DNA from: Agromyces agglutinans
GTDB lineage: Bacteria; Actinomycetota; Actinomycetes; Actinomycetales; Microbacteriaceae
DNA: 64,000 nucleotides
Direction: 5' to 3'
Assembly: GCF_009647605.1 (NCBI RefSeq)
Contig: NZ_WJIF01000006.1
Coordinates: 62,001 to 126,000 of the forward strand
Every line of letters begins with the position of its first letter. Within the stretch, counting starts at the first letter, position 1. The translations under genes and the position numbers were made by a program. Positions 26,196-34,434 of this stretch are shown piece after piece. The notes beneath the pieces are model-generated. The model had not been told where the DNA came from and did no database searches. It saw nothing but the letters and a program-made list of their open reading frames with translations.

Positions 26196-26328
26196 CCGGT
26201 CATCGTATGAGGGGCCGCCCGCCCGCGGAACCCGGCGCGCACGATGCGTGTTGCCGCGTATGACACCGGCCCGCGACATCCGGCGGACCGCGGCGTACCG
26301 TGGCACGCACCGATCGCGAGGAGCCGTC

Positions 26329-26679
26329 ATGTCGTACCGCGAGCCGCACGCCGCCACCCAGCCCCAGCCGGGCCGGGTCCTGGGCATGCGCGGCTGCGAG
26401 GCGCACGCCGAGTGCTCGAGCGACCGGCCCGGCCACGGCCTCAACCGGCTGCAGGCCAGGCTCGCGCAGGCGACGCCGAGCAAGTGGGTCGACGCGGTCG
26501 TCGTGGGCGCCGACGACGACGGGTTCGTCGCGGTCGCCGATCTCGGCGGAGGCATCCGTCGCCTGTGGCATCACGCGCCGCTCGCGGGCGCGCTCGCACC
26601 CGGCGAGCCGGTCGCCGTGCACGCGGTGTACGGCGTGCTCGCGCGCGGCGACGAACGCCTCAGCGTCGCCGACGCGTAA
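26329..26679 (+). CDS. hypothetical protein, 116 residues
   Basis: ATG 26329 has AGGAG 7 nt upstream. The N-terminus contains MRGCEAHAECSS with two cysteines; the rest has short hydrophobic strands (VDAVVVGADDDGFVAVADL, EPVAVHAVYGVLARG) like a small beta-barrel. No family recognised. It is convergent with the copper-protein gene; only 5 bp separate the stops. Confidence 0.55.
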   Translation: MSYREPHAATQPQPGRVLGMRGCEAHAECSSDRPGHGLNRLQARLAQATPSKWVDAVVVGADDDGFVAVADLGGGIRRLWHHAPLAGALAPGEPVAVHAVYGVLARGDERLSVADA

Positions 26680-26684
26680 CCCGC

Positions 26685-27110
26685 TCACATCGCGGGCGTC
26701 ATCTCCCGCATCGAGCCGAGCATCTTCTCGAGCGCCATGGCCGCCTGGTCGCACGCCATCGCGCACATGCGGCAGTGCTCGCTCATCTCGGCGTGCATCA
26801 TGCACTCCGCCGAGCACGCCCGGCACATCGCCATCGTCGTCTCCATGGCCGACATCATCACGGCCAGGTCCCAGCCGTTCGTGCGGAGCATCATCCGCAT
26901 CATGGTGCCGCACAGGTCGGCGCAGTTGGCGCACATCCCGGCGCATCGGCCCATGCCCTCGCCCGCATCGGCGTCGGCGCACATCACGCACGCCTGCTCG
27001 CATGCGGAGAGGGCCTCGAGACACTCCTCCATGAGGGCGGTGTCCATGCCCTGCATCGGGCTGCCCTGCATCGACATGGCGCCCTTCATCATGTCCATCG
27101 TCGTGTTCAT
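26685..27110 (-). CDS. Cys-rich four-helix-bundle copper-binding protein (Csp/DUF326-like)
   Basis: 141 residues with 14 cysteines arranged in CxxxC and CxxC steps along four helices (for example ECLEALSACEQACVMCAD, RCAGMCANCADLCGTM, MCRACSAECMMHAEM, HCRMCAMACDQ), and many Met and His residues. This matches copper storage proteins, which hold many Cu(I) ions inside a helical bundle. No signal peptide, so it is a cytosolic (Csp3-like) type. I take ATG 27110; GTG 27113 is equally possible. No CsoR or copper ATPase gene is adjacent. Confidence 0.78.
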   Translation of the reverse strand: MNTTMDMMKGAMSMQGSPMQGMDTALMEECLEALSACEQACVMCADADAGEGMGRCAGMCANCADLCGTMMRMMLRTNGWDLAVMMSAMETTMAMCRACSAECMMHAEMSEHCRMCAMACDQAAMALEKMLGSMREMTPAM

Positions 27111-27251
27111 CACGCGTACCTGCTCCGAACCGGGCGCCGGGCGACGACGGTGCCGGCTGGAACCCGGCTGCCCTGTGCGGGCCATGCTACGCCGGGCCTG
27201 CCGAGGCGAGAAGGGGGTGCGTGTTGCGGTCGTGTGAACGCCCTGAAACGG

Positions 27252-27290
27252 CGAACGGATGCCTCGAGCCGGGCCCGAGGCATCCGTTCG
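27252..27290. terminator. strong bidirectional hairpin
   Basis: CGAACGGATGCCTCG (27252-27266) pairs perfectly with CGAGGCATCCGTTCG (27276-27290), a 15-bp stem with a 9-nt loop. It starts 11 bp beyond the stop of the transporter gene on the minus strand. Confidence 0.8.
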
Positions 27291-27301
27291 TCAGCGCGCG
27301 A

Positions 27302-28678
27302 CTAGCGGTCGATGTCGACGTCCTTCGTCTCCTTCGACACGATCAGCGCGATGAGCGTGAGCACGGCCATCACCGACAGGTAGACGCCGACCCAGAACGG
27401 GCTGCCGCCGCCGGCCTGCCACAGCGCGACCGCGATGAACGGGGCCACGGCGGCGCCGAGGATCGACGACACGTTGTACGAGATGCCCGAGCCCGTGTAG
27501 CGAACGTTGGTCGGGAAGAGTTCGGGCAGCAGGGCGCCCATCGGCCCGAAGGTCATGCCCATCAGCGCGAAGCCGATGATGAGCCACGCCATCACGCCGG
27601 CGAAGCCGCCGGAGAGCAGCGGCACCCAGGCGAGGCCGAACACGATGATGCCGAGGGTGACCCAGATGAGCGTCTTGCGACGGCCCCAGCGGTCGGCCCA
27701 CGGGCCCGACAGCAGCGTGAAGATGCCGAAGAACACGACGCCGCCGATGAGCATCAGCACGAACGTGTTGTACGAGTAGCCGAGGCCCGGCAGGGCGCCC
27801 TCGGCGGGCTCGGCCGGCGCACGGCCGTAGCTCAGCGAGAACGTGGTCATCAGGTAGAAGAGCACGTAGGTGGCGAGCATGAAGAACGTGCCGAGGATCA
27901 GCTGCTTCCAGTAGTCCTTGAAGACGGCGGCCAGCGGGAGGCGCTTGAGCTTGCCCTGCTCCGAGGCCTTCGAGAACGCCGTGGACTCGACCAGGCGCAG
28001 CCGCACCCAGAGGCCGACCGCGACCATCACGACCGAGAACAGGAACGGGATGCGCCAGCCCCACTCGAGGAACGCCTCCGACGGCATGGACGGGTCCTCG
28101 GAGGGCAGCGCCGCCGCGATGATCAGGAACAGGCCGTTCGCGATGATGAAGCCGATGGGCGCACCCAGCTGGGGGAACGTGCCGTACCAGGCCCGCTTGC
28201 CCTGCGGGGCGTTCTCTGTGGCGACGAGCGCCGCGCCCGACCACTCGCCGCCGAGGGCGAAGCCCTGCGCGATGCGCAGGATGACGAGCAGCAGCGGCGC
28301 GAGCCATCCGACCAGCGCGTACGTCGGCAGCACGCCGATCAGGAACGTCGCGATGCCCATGGTGAGCAGTGCGCCGACGAGCGTAGCCTTGCGGCCGTGC
28401 TTGTCGCCGAGGTGGCCGAAGACGACGGCGCCGAGCGGGCGGGCGACCATGGCGGCGCCGAACACCGCGAACGACGAGAGCAGCGCGGTGGTCGCGTCGC
28501 CGGCCGGGAAGAACAGGTGCGGGAAGACGAGCACCGCGGCCGTGGCGTAGACGTAGAAGTCGTAGAACTCGATCGTCGTGCCGATGAGGCTGGCGAGGAT
28601 GACCCGGCTGCGCGGATTGGCCGGTGCGGCCGAGGGGGAGGATGGGGCGGCGGGTGCCGCCGTCGAGGAAGAGGACAT
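27302..28678 (-). CDS. MFS transporter, metabolite:H+ symporter (MHS) family
   Basis: 458 residues, 12 predicted membrane helices. The first helix GTTIEFYDFYVYATAA and the loop GHLGDKHGRKATL are typical of the MHS family (ShiA, KgtP, ProP relatives). The second half repeats the loop as ADRWGRRKTL. Such proteins import carboxylates, shikimate or betaines with protons; the substrate is not predictable. AGGAG lies about 10 nt upstream of ATG 28678. No catabolic partner gene is adjacent. Confidence 0.85.
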   Translation of the reverse strand: MSSSSTAAPAAPSSPSAAPANPRSRVILASLIGTTIEFYDFYVYATAAVLVFPHLFFPAGDATTALLSSFAVFGAAMVARPLGAVVFGHLGDKHGRKATLVGALLTMGIATFLIGVLPTYALVGWLAPLLLVILRIAQGFALGGEWSGAALVATENAPQGKRAWYGTFPQLGAPIGFIIANGLFLIIAAALPSEDPSMPSEAFLEWGWRIPFLFSVVMVAVGLWVRLRLVESTAFSKASEQGKLKRLPLAAVFKDYWKQLILGTFFMLATYVLFYLMTTFSLSYGRAPAEPAEGALPGLGYSYNTFVLMLIGGVVFFGIFTLLSGPWADRWGRRKTLIWVTLGIIVFGLAWVPLLSGGFAGVMAWLIIGFALMGMTFGPMGALLPELFPTNVRYTGSGISYNVSSILGAAVAPFIAVALWQAGGGSPFWVGVYLSVMAVLTLIALIVSKETKDVDIDR

Positions 28679-28883
28679 GCCTGCGAGGACTCCTGGGGAA
28701 CGTCGGAACGGCTCACCGGCGCGGGGTCGATCTGGCGCGTGGGCCGGTGGGCGGAGGAATCGTCGCTTGTGGCAACCCGCTTACATTACGGCATCGTCGA
28801 GCCGCCACCCCGCGAACAGGGGTCGCGGCAGGGCCGGGTGCGACGAACGGCGGCGGCGGTGCGACGAGCGGTCGTCAGGGGCT

Positions 28884-28940
28884 GAGCGGTCGCCGGCGGC
28901 GGCGCGCTGCCGCGCCGAGCGGTCGGCGGCGGCGCGCTGC
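28884..28940. repeat. imperfect direct repeat in intergenic region
   Basis: GAGCGGTCG followed by GGCGGCGGCGCGCTGC-type sequence occurs at 28884-28910 and 28917-28940; the first copy has three extra bases. The 269-bp gap 28679-28947 otherwise holds only the transporter upstream region, with an AT-rich spot at 28776-28793. Confidence 0.5.
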
Positions 28941-28947
28941 GAGCGGG

Positions 28948-29301
28948 TCAGCGCCAGATGAGGGCGATGCCCGCGTTCAGGAGCGTGAGAGCGCCGATCG
29001 ACCAGAACAGTGCGGGCGGCACCGAACCGTTGCGGCGCTGGCGGGCGGCGCCGATGCCCAGCAGGGCGCCGATCGCGACCAGCACGACGAGCTTGACGCC
29101 GAGCTTCGCGTAGTTCAGGTCGTACTCGATTCCCCACGGCGCTGCCAGCACGAGACCGGCGACCGCGGCGATGAGCAGGCCCCAGTGCATGAGCCGGGTC
29201 ACCTCGAACCGGCGGTTCACCGCCTCGACCGCCCAGGCGCCGAAGAGCAGCGCGAAGCCGACCAGGTGGACGAGCACGACGATGTGGCGCAGGGTCTCCA
29301 T
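28948..29301 (-). CDS. small integral membrane protein, 117 residues
   Basis: Four predicted helices: HIVVLVHLVGFALLFGAWA, LLIAAVAGLVLAAPWG, LVVLVAIGALLGIG and ALFWSIGALTLLNAGIAL. No family assigned. ATG 29301 follows TACACT at 7 nt with no Shine-Dalgarno, another leaderless arrangement. A divergent gene is not present; ribH lies behind it on the same strand. Confidence 0.65.
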   Translation of the reverse strand: METLRHIVVLVHLVGFALLFGAWAVEAVNRRFEVTRLMHWGLLIAAVAGLVLAAPWGIEYDLNYAKLGVKLVVLVAIGALLGIGAARQRRNGSVPPALFWSIGALTLLNAGIALIWR

Positions 29302-29358
29302 GGAGCCGAGTGTAAGTTCTACCGATCGTCGAAGTCGAATCGACTCGCGCGATCACGC

Positions 29359-29402
29359 ACGCAGCGCCCGCAGCGCCCGCAGTGCCCGCAGCGCGCGTGC
29401 GG
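29359..29402. repeat. 9-bp tandem repeat just past the ribH stop
   Basis: Units of GCAGCGCCC and close variants run four times head to tail (about 29362-29397). On the minus strand this repeats, out of frame, the ALRALRA coding sequence that forms the end of RibH, together with its preceding CCGCACGCGCG word. Confidence 0.6.
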
Positions 29403-29873
29403 TCAGGCCCGCAGCGCGCGCAACGCGCGTGCGGTCGCGATGGCGGCCTCGGCGGCCTCGCGGCCCTTGTCCTCCTTCGAGCCGGGGAGCCCGGCGCGAT
29501 CGAGACCCTGGCGCTCGTCGTCGAGCGTGAGCACGCCGAAGCCGACCGGCTTGCCCGTGTCGAGCGCGACACGCGTGAGGCCATCGGTCGCTGCGGCGGA
29601 GACGTACTCGAAGTGCGGTGTGCCGCCACGGATGATCACGCCGAGGGCGACCACCGCGTCGGCGCCGGCCTCGAGTGCGGCCTTCGACACCACGGGCAGC
29701 TCGAAACTGCCCGGTACGCGCACGAGCGAGAACGACGCGCCGGATGCCTCGAGCGTGCGGGTGGCGCCCGCGATGAGGCCGTCGGTGATCTCGTCGTGCC
29801 AGCTGCCGGCGACGATCACGACCTCGAGGCCCGTGCCGTCGATGTCGAGGGTGGGGGAGCCGGTGCCGCTCAT
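29403..29873 (-). CDS. ribH: 6,7-dimethyl-8-ribityllumazine synthase
   Basis: 156 residues, standard length. Conserved motifs: [39 protein letters not shown] and [10 protein letters not shown]. It joins the ribBA product (3,4-dihydroxybutanone phosphate) with the ribD product to form lumazine. It is last in the riboflavin operon and its ATG overlaps the ribBA stop. The C-terminal [10 protein letters not shown] is encoded by a 9-bp repeat that continues beyond the stop. Confidence 0.95.
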   Translation of the reverse strand: MSGTGSPTLDIDGTGLEVVIVAGSWHDEITDGLIAGATRTLEASGASFSLVRVPGSFELPVVSKAALEAGADAVVALGVIIRGGTPHFEYVSAAATDGLTRVALDTGKPVGFGVLTLDDERQGLDRAGLPGSKEDKGREAAEAAIATARALRALRA

Positions 29874-31180
29874 GTGGCGTGTCCTTCCAGGAGGGTCTCG
29901 GCCGAGGCATCCGCCAGCTGGCCGTCGTCGATGGCGTGGCCCATGCGCCGCGCCTTGGTCACCAGGTAGCCCTGGTTGCCGGCGCCCACGCCGACGACGA
30001 GCGGAAGACGCTCGGCGACGTCGATGCCGTGGAGCCCGAGCTGGCGCACCTTCTCGGGGTTGTTCGTGAGCAGGCGCACCCGCCCGATGCCGAGGTCGTC
30101 GAGGATCGCGCTCGCGGCCGAGTAGTCGCGGGCGTCGATCGGCAGCCCGAGCGCGACGTTCGCGTCGAGGGTGTCGAGGCCGTCCTCCTGCAGCCGGTAG
30201 GCGCGGAGCTTGTTGATGAGCCCGATGCCGCGGCCTTCATGTCCGCGGAGGTATACGACGACGCCGCCCGCCTCGCGGATCGCCTGGAGTGCGGCATCGA
30301 GCTGCGGCCCGCACTCGCACTTCAGGGATCCGAAGGCCTCGCCCGTGAGGCACTCCGAGTGCACGCGCACGACGGCTCCGGCGGGGTCGGCCGCCGGGTC
30401 GCCCGCGATGATCGCGACGTGGTCGGCGCCCGTGCGGCGGTCGCGGTAGGCGCGCACCCGGAAGGTGCCGTGCACGGTCGGCAGGCTCGTCTCGACCTCG
30501 AACGCGACGATCGGGCTCTCGGCGATGCGGTCGGCCGGCACCCCCGCGGCCTGTTCGAGCGCGGCGTCGCCCGGATGCGCGCGGAGCCAGTCGACCAGCG
30601 CGGCCACGGTCGTGACCGGGAGGCCCTCGCGCTCGCCCAGCTCGATGAGGCCCGGCAGGCGCAGCATCTCGCCGTCGTCGGCGACGAGCTCGCCGATCAC
30701 GCCGACGGGGGAGAGCCCGGCCAGCCGCATCAGGTCGACCGCGGCCTCGGTGTGGCCCGCGCGCTCGCGAACGCCGCCGTCGACGGCGCGCAGCGGCAGG
30801 ATGTGGCCGGGCCGGATGAGTCGCTCGGGCGTCGAAGAGGGGTCGGCCAGCGTGCGCAGCGTTCGCGCCCGGTCGCTCGCGGAAATGCCCGTGGAGACCC
30901 GGTCGGCGGCGTCGACCGACACGGTGTATGCCGTGCCGCGTACGTCTTCGCTGCGCTCCACCATGACCGGCAGCTCGAGCCGGTCGGCGAGCGACGAGGG
31001 CATCGGCGCGCAGAGGTATCCGCTGGTGTGGCGAACCATCCACGCGATCCACTCCTGGGTCGCGAACTCGGCCGCCATGATGGCGTCGCCCTCGTTCTCG
31101 CGGGCCTCGTCATCGGCGACGATGACCGGCTTGCCCGCGCGCAGCGCGGCGAGGACCTCGGGAATGCTCGCGAGGCTCAT
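29870..31180 (-). CDS. ribBA: bifunctional 3,4-dihydroxybutanone-4-phosphate synthase / GTP cyclohydrolase II
   Basis: 436 residues; ATG 31180 overlaps the ribE stop and follows GGGAGGGG. The N-terminal half (1-200) carries the acidic loop [10 protein letters not shown] (23-32) of the ribulose-5-phosphate-using enzyme. The C-terminal half (205-436) has the zinc ligands Cys277, Cys288 and Cys290 ([17 protein letters not shown]) and [10 protein letters not shown] of GTP cyclohydrolase II. Both products feed riboflavin synthesis. Confidence 0.96.
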   Translation of the reverse strand: MSLASIPEVLAALRAGKPVIVADDEARENEGDAIMAAEFATQEWIAWMVRHTSGYLCAPMPSSLADRLELPVMVERSEDVRGTAYTVSVDAADRVSTGISASDRARTLRTLADPSSTPERLIRPGHILPLRAVDGGVRERAGHTEAAVDLMRLAGLSPVGVIGELVADDGEMLRLPGLIELGEREGLPVTTVAALVDWLRAHPGDAALEQAAGVPADRIAESPIVAFEVETSLPTVHGTFRVRAYRDRRTGADHVAIIAGDPAADPAGAVVRVHSECLTGEAFGSLKCECGPQLDAALQAIREAGGVVVYLRGHEGRGIGLINKLRAYRLQEDGLDTLDANVALGLPIDARDYSAASAILDDLGIGRVRLLTNNPEKVRQLGLHGIDVAERLPLVVGVGAGNQGYLVTKARRMGHAIDDGQLADASAETLLEGHAT

Positions 31181-31818
31181 GCGACCCCTCCCGCCGGCAC
31201 CGGCTCCGCTCGTCGGGCATCGAGGCGGAGCATCCGTTCGACGTGCCGCGCGAGGATGTCGGTCTCGAGGTTCACGAGGTCGCCGACCTGTCGTTCGCCG
31301 AGCGTCGTGGCGGTGAGCGTCTCGGGGATGAGGGAGACCTCGAACCAGGAACCGTCGGGTTCGTCGCCGATCGCGCTGACCGTGAGCGAGATGCCGTCGA
31401 GCGCGACCGAGCCCTTGTCGACGACGAGCGGCGCGTGCGCCGCGTCGAGCGAGAAGCGGAGCACCCGCCATGCCTCGCCCGGCCGCACCGCCAGCACGCG
31501 TGCGGTGCCGTCGATGTGGCCCTGCACGATGTGCCCGCCGATGCGGTCGCCCACCTTCGCGGCGCGCTCGAGGTTGACGGCGAGCCCCTCGTGCGCCTCG
31601 TCGAGCGTCGACATCGCGAGCGTCTGGGCCATGACGTCGGCGGTGAAGGACTCGGCGTCGGAATCGACGACCGTCAGGCACACGCCCGAGACCGAGATGG
31701 AGTCGCCGTGGCGGACGCCCTCGACCGCGAGCGGCCCGTGCACGGTCAGCCGTGCGGCGTCGGCGGTGCGCTCGACGCGCGTGACGCGGCCGAGCTCCTC
31801 GATGATTCCGGTGAACAT
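31177..31818 (-). CDS. ribE: riboflavin synthase, alpha subunit
   Basis: 213 residues with the family start MFTGIIEELGRV and two similar lumazine-binding halves (GDSISVSGVCLTV ... GSVALDGISLTV). It dismutates two lumazines into riboflavin. The ATG abuts the ribD stop directly (TGA-ATG), with GGAGGG inside the end of ribD as ribosome site, so translation is coupled. Confidence 0.95.
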   Translation of the reverse strand: MFTGIIEELGRVTRVERTADAARLTVHGPLAVEGVRHGDSISVSGVCLTVVDSDAESFTADVMAQTLAMSTLDEAHEGLAVNLERAAKVGDRIGGHIVQGHIDGTARVLAVRPGEAWRVLRFSLDAAHAPLVVDKGSVALDGISLTVSAIGDEPDGSWFEVSLIPETLTATTLGERQVGDLVNLETDILARHVERMLRLDARRAEPVPAGGVA

Positions 31819-32889
31819 TCAGATCCCTCCAGGGGTGGCGACCGGTTCGCGGCTGGCGCGGACCGGGGTCGGGTGGGCGACGATGAGGAGGTCGTCGCCG
31901 AGCCGCTCGACGGCGGCGAGTTCGAGGCGGACCGCGTCCGCGATGGTGCCGACGCCGAGGTCGCCGATGGCGAGCCCAGGGCCGCCCAGGAGCGCCGGAG
32001 CGAGGTACACGAGCACGTCGTCGGCGAGCCCGGCGGCGAGGAACGCGCTCGCGAGCGTCGGCCCGCCCTCGACGAAGAGCGAACGGATGCCCCGTCGCGC
32101 GAGGTCGGCGAGATCGGCGGCGAGGTCGCGCCCCTCGAGTACGACGAGCGGCTGCGGATGCCTCGCGACGCGGGCGGCGGGCGGAATCGGACGCCGGCCG
32201 AACACGACGGGCACGGGCTGGCGGCCCAGGAGTCCGCCGTCATCGTCGCGAGCGGTGAGGGCCGGGTCGTCGGCGAGCACGGTGCCGGTGCCCACGCCGA
32301 TCGCGTCGGCGCCTGCACGCCGGCGGTGCACGTCGGCACGCGCGTCGGGACCCGTGATCCACTGCGACGTGCCGTCGGCCGCGGCGGCGCGCCCGTCGAG
32401 CGTCGAGGCCCACTTCACCGTCACGCGCGGGCGGCCGTGCCGGGCGACGAAGAGCCAGTCGGCGAGGAACGCCTCGACCTCGTCGGCGAGGACGCCGGGC
32501 GTCACCGCGATGCCGGCTGACCGCAGGCGCTCGGCCCCGCCCGACGAGCGTTCGCCGGGATCGGTCGCGGCGTACACCACGCGGGCCACGCCGGCCGCGA
32601 TGAGCGCCTCGGAGCACGGCCCGGTGCGGCCGGTGTGGTTGCAGGGCTCGAGGGTCACGACCGCGGTCGCGCCGCGGGCCGCGCCCGCCGGGAGCTTCGA
32701 GAGGGCGTCGACCTCGGCGTGCGCGGTGCCGGCGCCGCGATGCCACCCCTCGGCGAGCACCGAGCCGTCGGGCGCGAGGAGGACGCAGCCGACGCGGGGG
32801 TTCACGCCCGTCGCGGGTCCGAGCGCGGCGAGCGCCAGAGCCCGTCGCATGGCGTCGACATCGGCCGTGCCGAATCCGTTCGCCGTCAT
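31819..32889 (-). CDS. ribD: bifunctional pyrimidine deaminase/reductase RibD
   Basis: 356 residues from ATG 32889, with AGGACTGGG upstream. The deaminase zinc site is His57-Ala-Glu59 plus Cys83 and Cys92 (EPCNHTGRTGPC). The reductase part begins near 165 (RPRVTVKWASTLDGRAA) and ends with FVEGGPTLASAFLAAGL. It performs the second and third steps of riboflavin synthesis from the GTP cyclohydrolase product. It is first in the operon, 72 bp behind the FMN riboswitch. Confidence 0.95.
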   Translation of the reverse strand: MTANGFGTADVDAMRRALALAALGPATGVNPRVGCVLLAPDGSVLAEGWHRGAGTAHAEVDALSKLPAGAARGATAVVTLEPCNHTGRTGPCSEALIAAGVARVVYAATDPGERSSGGAERLRSAGIAVTPGVLADEVEAFLADWLFVARHGRPRVTVKWASTLDGRAAAADGTSQWITGPDARADVHRRRAGADAIGVGTGTVLADDPALTARDDDGGLLGRQPVPVVFGRRPIPPAARVARHPQPLVVLEGRDLAADLADLARRGIRSLFVEGGPTLASAFLAAGLADDVLVYLAPALLGGPGLAIGDLGVGTIADAVRLELAAVERLGDDLLIVAHPTPVRASREPVATPGGI

Positions 32890-32918
32890 CCCAGTCCTGC
32901 CTTCAGGCTCCGGGGGTG

Positions 32919-32958
32919 CGCCGACGAATGCCGGACGTCGGCGACGCGCAGCGTCGCC
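32919..32958 (-). promoter_or_regulatory. alternative hairpins, riboswitch expression platform
   Basis: In transcript order, hairpin A pairs 32951-32958 (GCGTCGCC on the plus strand) with 32940-32947 (GGCGACGC). Hairpin B pairs 32936-32943 (CGTCGGCG) with 32919-32926 (CGCCGACG). A and B share 32940-32943 and so exclude each other. This is the layout expected of a switching platform between aptamer and ribD. Confidence 0.55.
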
Positions 32959-32961
32959 CAC

Positions 32962-33103
32962 ACGTGCCGCCTCCCATCCGGACTTTCACCGTCGGTACCG
33001 GAATTCCACCGGTTCAACCGTTCGCGCGAGGCCTGTCGGCCACGCGCTCCCGGCTCGCGGACTGTCACCGCCGGTTCGGACTTGCACCGACCCCGGAGCA
33101 CGT
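32962..33103 (-). promoter_or_regulatory. FMN riboswitch (RFN element)
   Basis: On the minus strand the conserved RFN blocks appear in order: GGGGTCGGTGCAAGTCC, ACCGGCGGTGACAGTCCGCG, GGTGGAATTCCGGTACCGAC, GGTGAAAGTCCGGATGGGAG. The closing stem P1 is GCACGT (33098-33103) with ACGTGC (32962-32967). FMN binding represses riboflavin genes in known cases. A TAGAAT -10 (complement of 33115-33120) would start transcription a few bases before P1. Confidence 0.95.
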
Positions 33104-33147
33104 TTCTCATGTCGATTCTAGGTCAACGCGCTGGCGGGCCTCCTATT

Positions 33148-33174
33148 CCCGCGTCACGTCCGACGTCACGCGGG
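33148..33174. terminator. hairpin downstream of the HExxH gene
   Basis: CCCGCGT (33148-33154) pairs with ACGCGGG (33168-33174) around a 13-nt loop. It lies just past the stop of the minus-strand gene at 33187 and upstream of the riboswitch promoter. Confidence 0.45.
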
Positions 33175-33186
33175 TGCACAGCCGCG

Positions 33187-34434
33187 TCAGCGGCAGGCGC
33201 GCGACGCCTCGATCTGCTCGTCGCTCGGCCGGCCGTACGCCTCGATGCCGGCGCCCGGCACGTCGTGGCCCATGCCGATCGCCCAGGCCGTCGCCCAGAC
33301 CTCGTGGTCGCCGCCGAAGACGGGGGAGCGGAAGATCGCGGCGCACGCGTCGCGCACCACCTGGGTGTGCCCGACCTCGTGCACGACCACGGCGCGTGCG
33401 TTCGCATCGGGCCACGAGTCGGAGATCGAGTCGGTCAGGGTGATGAGGCCCCAGTCGTCGCCGTACTCGAAGAACTCGGCGGTGCCCGCGAACCAGCCGT
33501 CGCTCGGCCGCCCGGCGACCTCGTACGCCCACGCGAAGTCCAGCGGCACGCCCGCCGCGATCGATCGTGCGTAGGCCTCGATCTCGGCGCGCACGGGGTA
33601 CCGGGGATCGAGCTTGCGTGCCTCCTCGGCGGCGTGCGCCGAACGGACGGCTGCGAGGCTCGTCGCGAGGGCCGTGAAATCGGCCGCTTCGGGCGGGGCG
33701 CCGATGTCGTCGATGGCATCGAGCGCGACATCGAGGTCGAGCCGGGTGCGGTGCGTCGCCGAGGGATGGGCTGCGAGCACGGCCTCGGCCAGTGCGACTG
33801 CGCTCGTCGAGATGTCGTCCATTCCGGCGTGGACCTCGTCGCGTGCGGCGACGAGAGCCTCGGCCGAGTGCTCGTGCTGCTCGGCGTCGGCTTCGCGCTT
33901 CGGCGTCAGCTCGCCCAGGCGTGCGCCCGAGGCGTACCTCGTCCAGACGGGAGCGGGCGCCCGGGGTTCCAGCTCGGCGACGCCGGGTGCGGCGTCGCCC
34001 GCCGGTGCCTCGGCCAGCACGCGCAACTCGTCGAGCTCGGCGTTCAGTGCTGCGAGCTCGGCCTCGCCGACGAGGTCGGCGGTCATCACCGGGCGGAGCG
34101 CGTCGGTGCGCCCGATCAGCTCCTCAGCGAATCGGCGTTCGTGCGACTCGGCGGAGACGGCCTCGGTGTGACGTTCGTCGGCGGCGCTCCATTCCGCCCA
34201 GGCGCGCTCGTGGAATCGGGCGGCGATGAGGTCGGTGGTGACGACCCCCGCCAGGGCGAAGCCCCCACCGAGCACGACGGCGAGCGTCGAAGCGGTCCAC
34301 ACGAGTCCGCGCCGGCGTCGGCGCGGCGTCGCGGGCGTCGCGGGCGGCGCCGGCGGTGTGTCGGGTTGGGCGGGCGTCGCGTCGGGGGCGATCACGGGCG
34401 CCGGACCCGCCGGGTCGCCGGTCGGGGCGCTCAC
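33187..34434 (-). CDS. membrane-anchored protein with HExxH motif, putative zinc metallopeptidase
   Basis: 415 residues from GTG 34434, overlapping the HAD gene's stop by 4 bp. The N-terminus is Pro/Ala-rich, followed by RRRRR and one membrane helix (about 45-67), so most of the protein is outside. A helical region (90-280) rich in Ala/Glu precedes a C-terminal domain with VVHEVGHTQVV, the zinc-binding HExxH motif; GGDHEVWATAWAIGMGHD further on may give a third ligand. I do not recognise the family, and peptidase activity is inferred from this motif alone. Confidence 0.6.
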   Translation of the reverse strand: MSAPTGDPAGPAPVIAPDATPAQPDTPPAPPATPATPRRRRRGLVWTASTLAVVLGGGFALAGVVTTDLIAARFHERAWAEWSAADERHTEAVSAESHERRFAEELIGRTDALRPVMTADLVGEAELAALNAELDELRVLAEAPAGDAAPGVAELEPRAPAPVWTRYASGARLGELTPKREADAEQHEHSAEALVAARDEVHAGMDDISTSAVALAEAVLAAHPSATHRTRLDLDVALDAIDDIGAPPEAADFTALATSLAAVRSAHAAEEARKLDPRYPVRAEIEAYARSIAAGVPLDFAWAYEVAGRPSDGWFAGTAEFFEYGDDWGLITLTDSISDSWPDANARAVVVHEVGHTQVVRDACAAIFRSPVFGGDHEVWATAWAIGMGHDVPGAGIEAYGRPSDEQIEASRACR

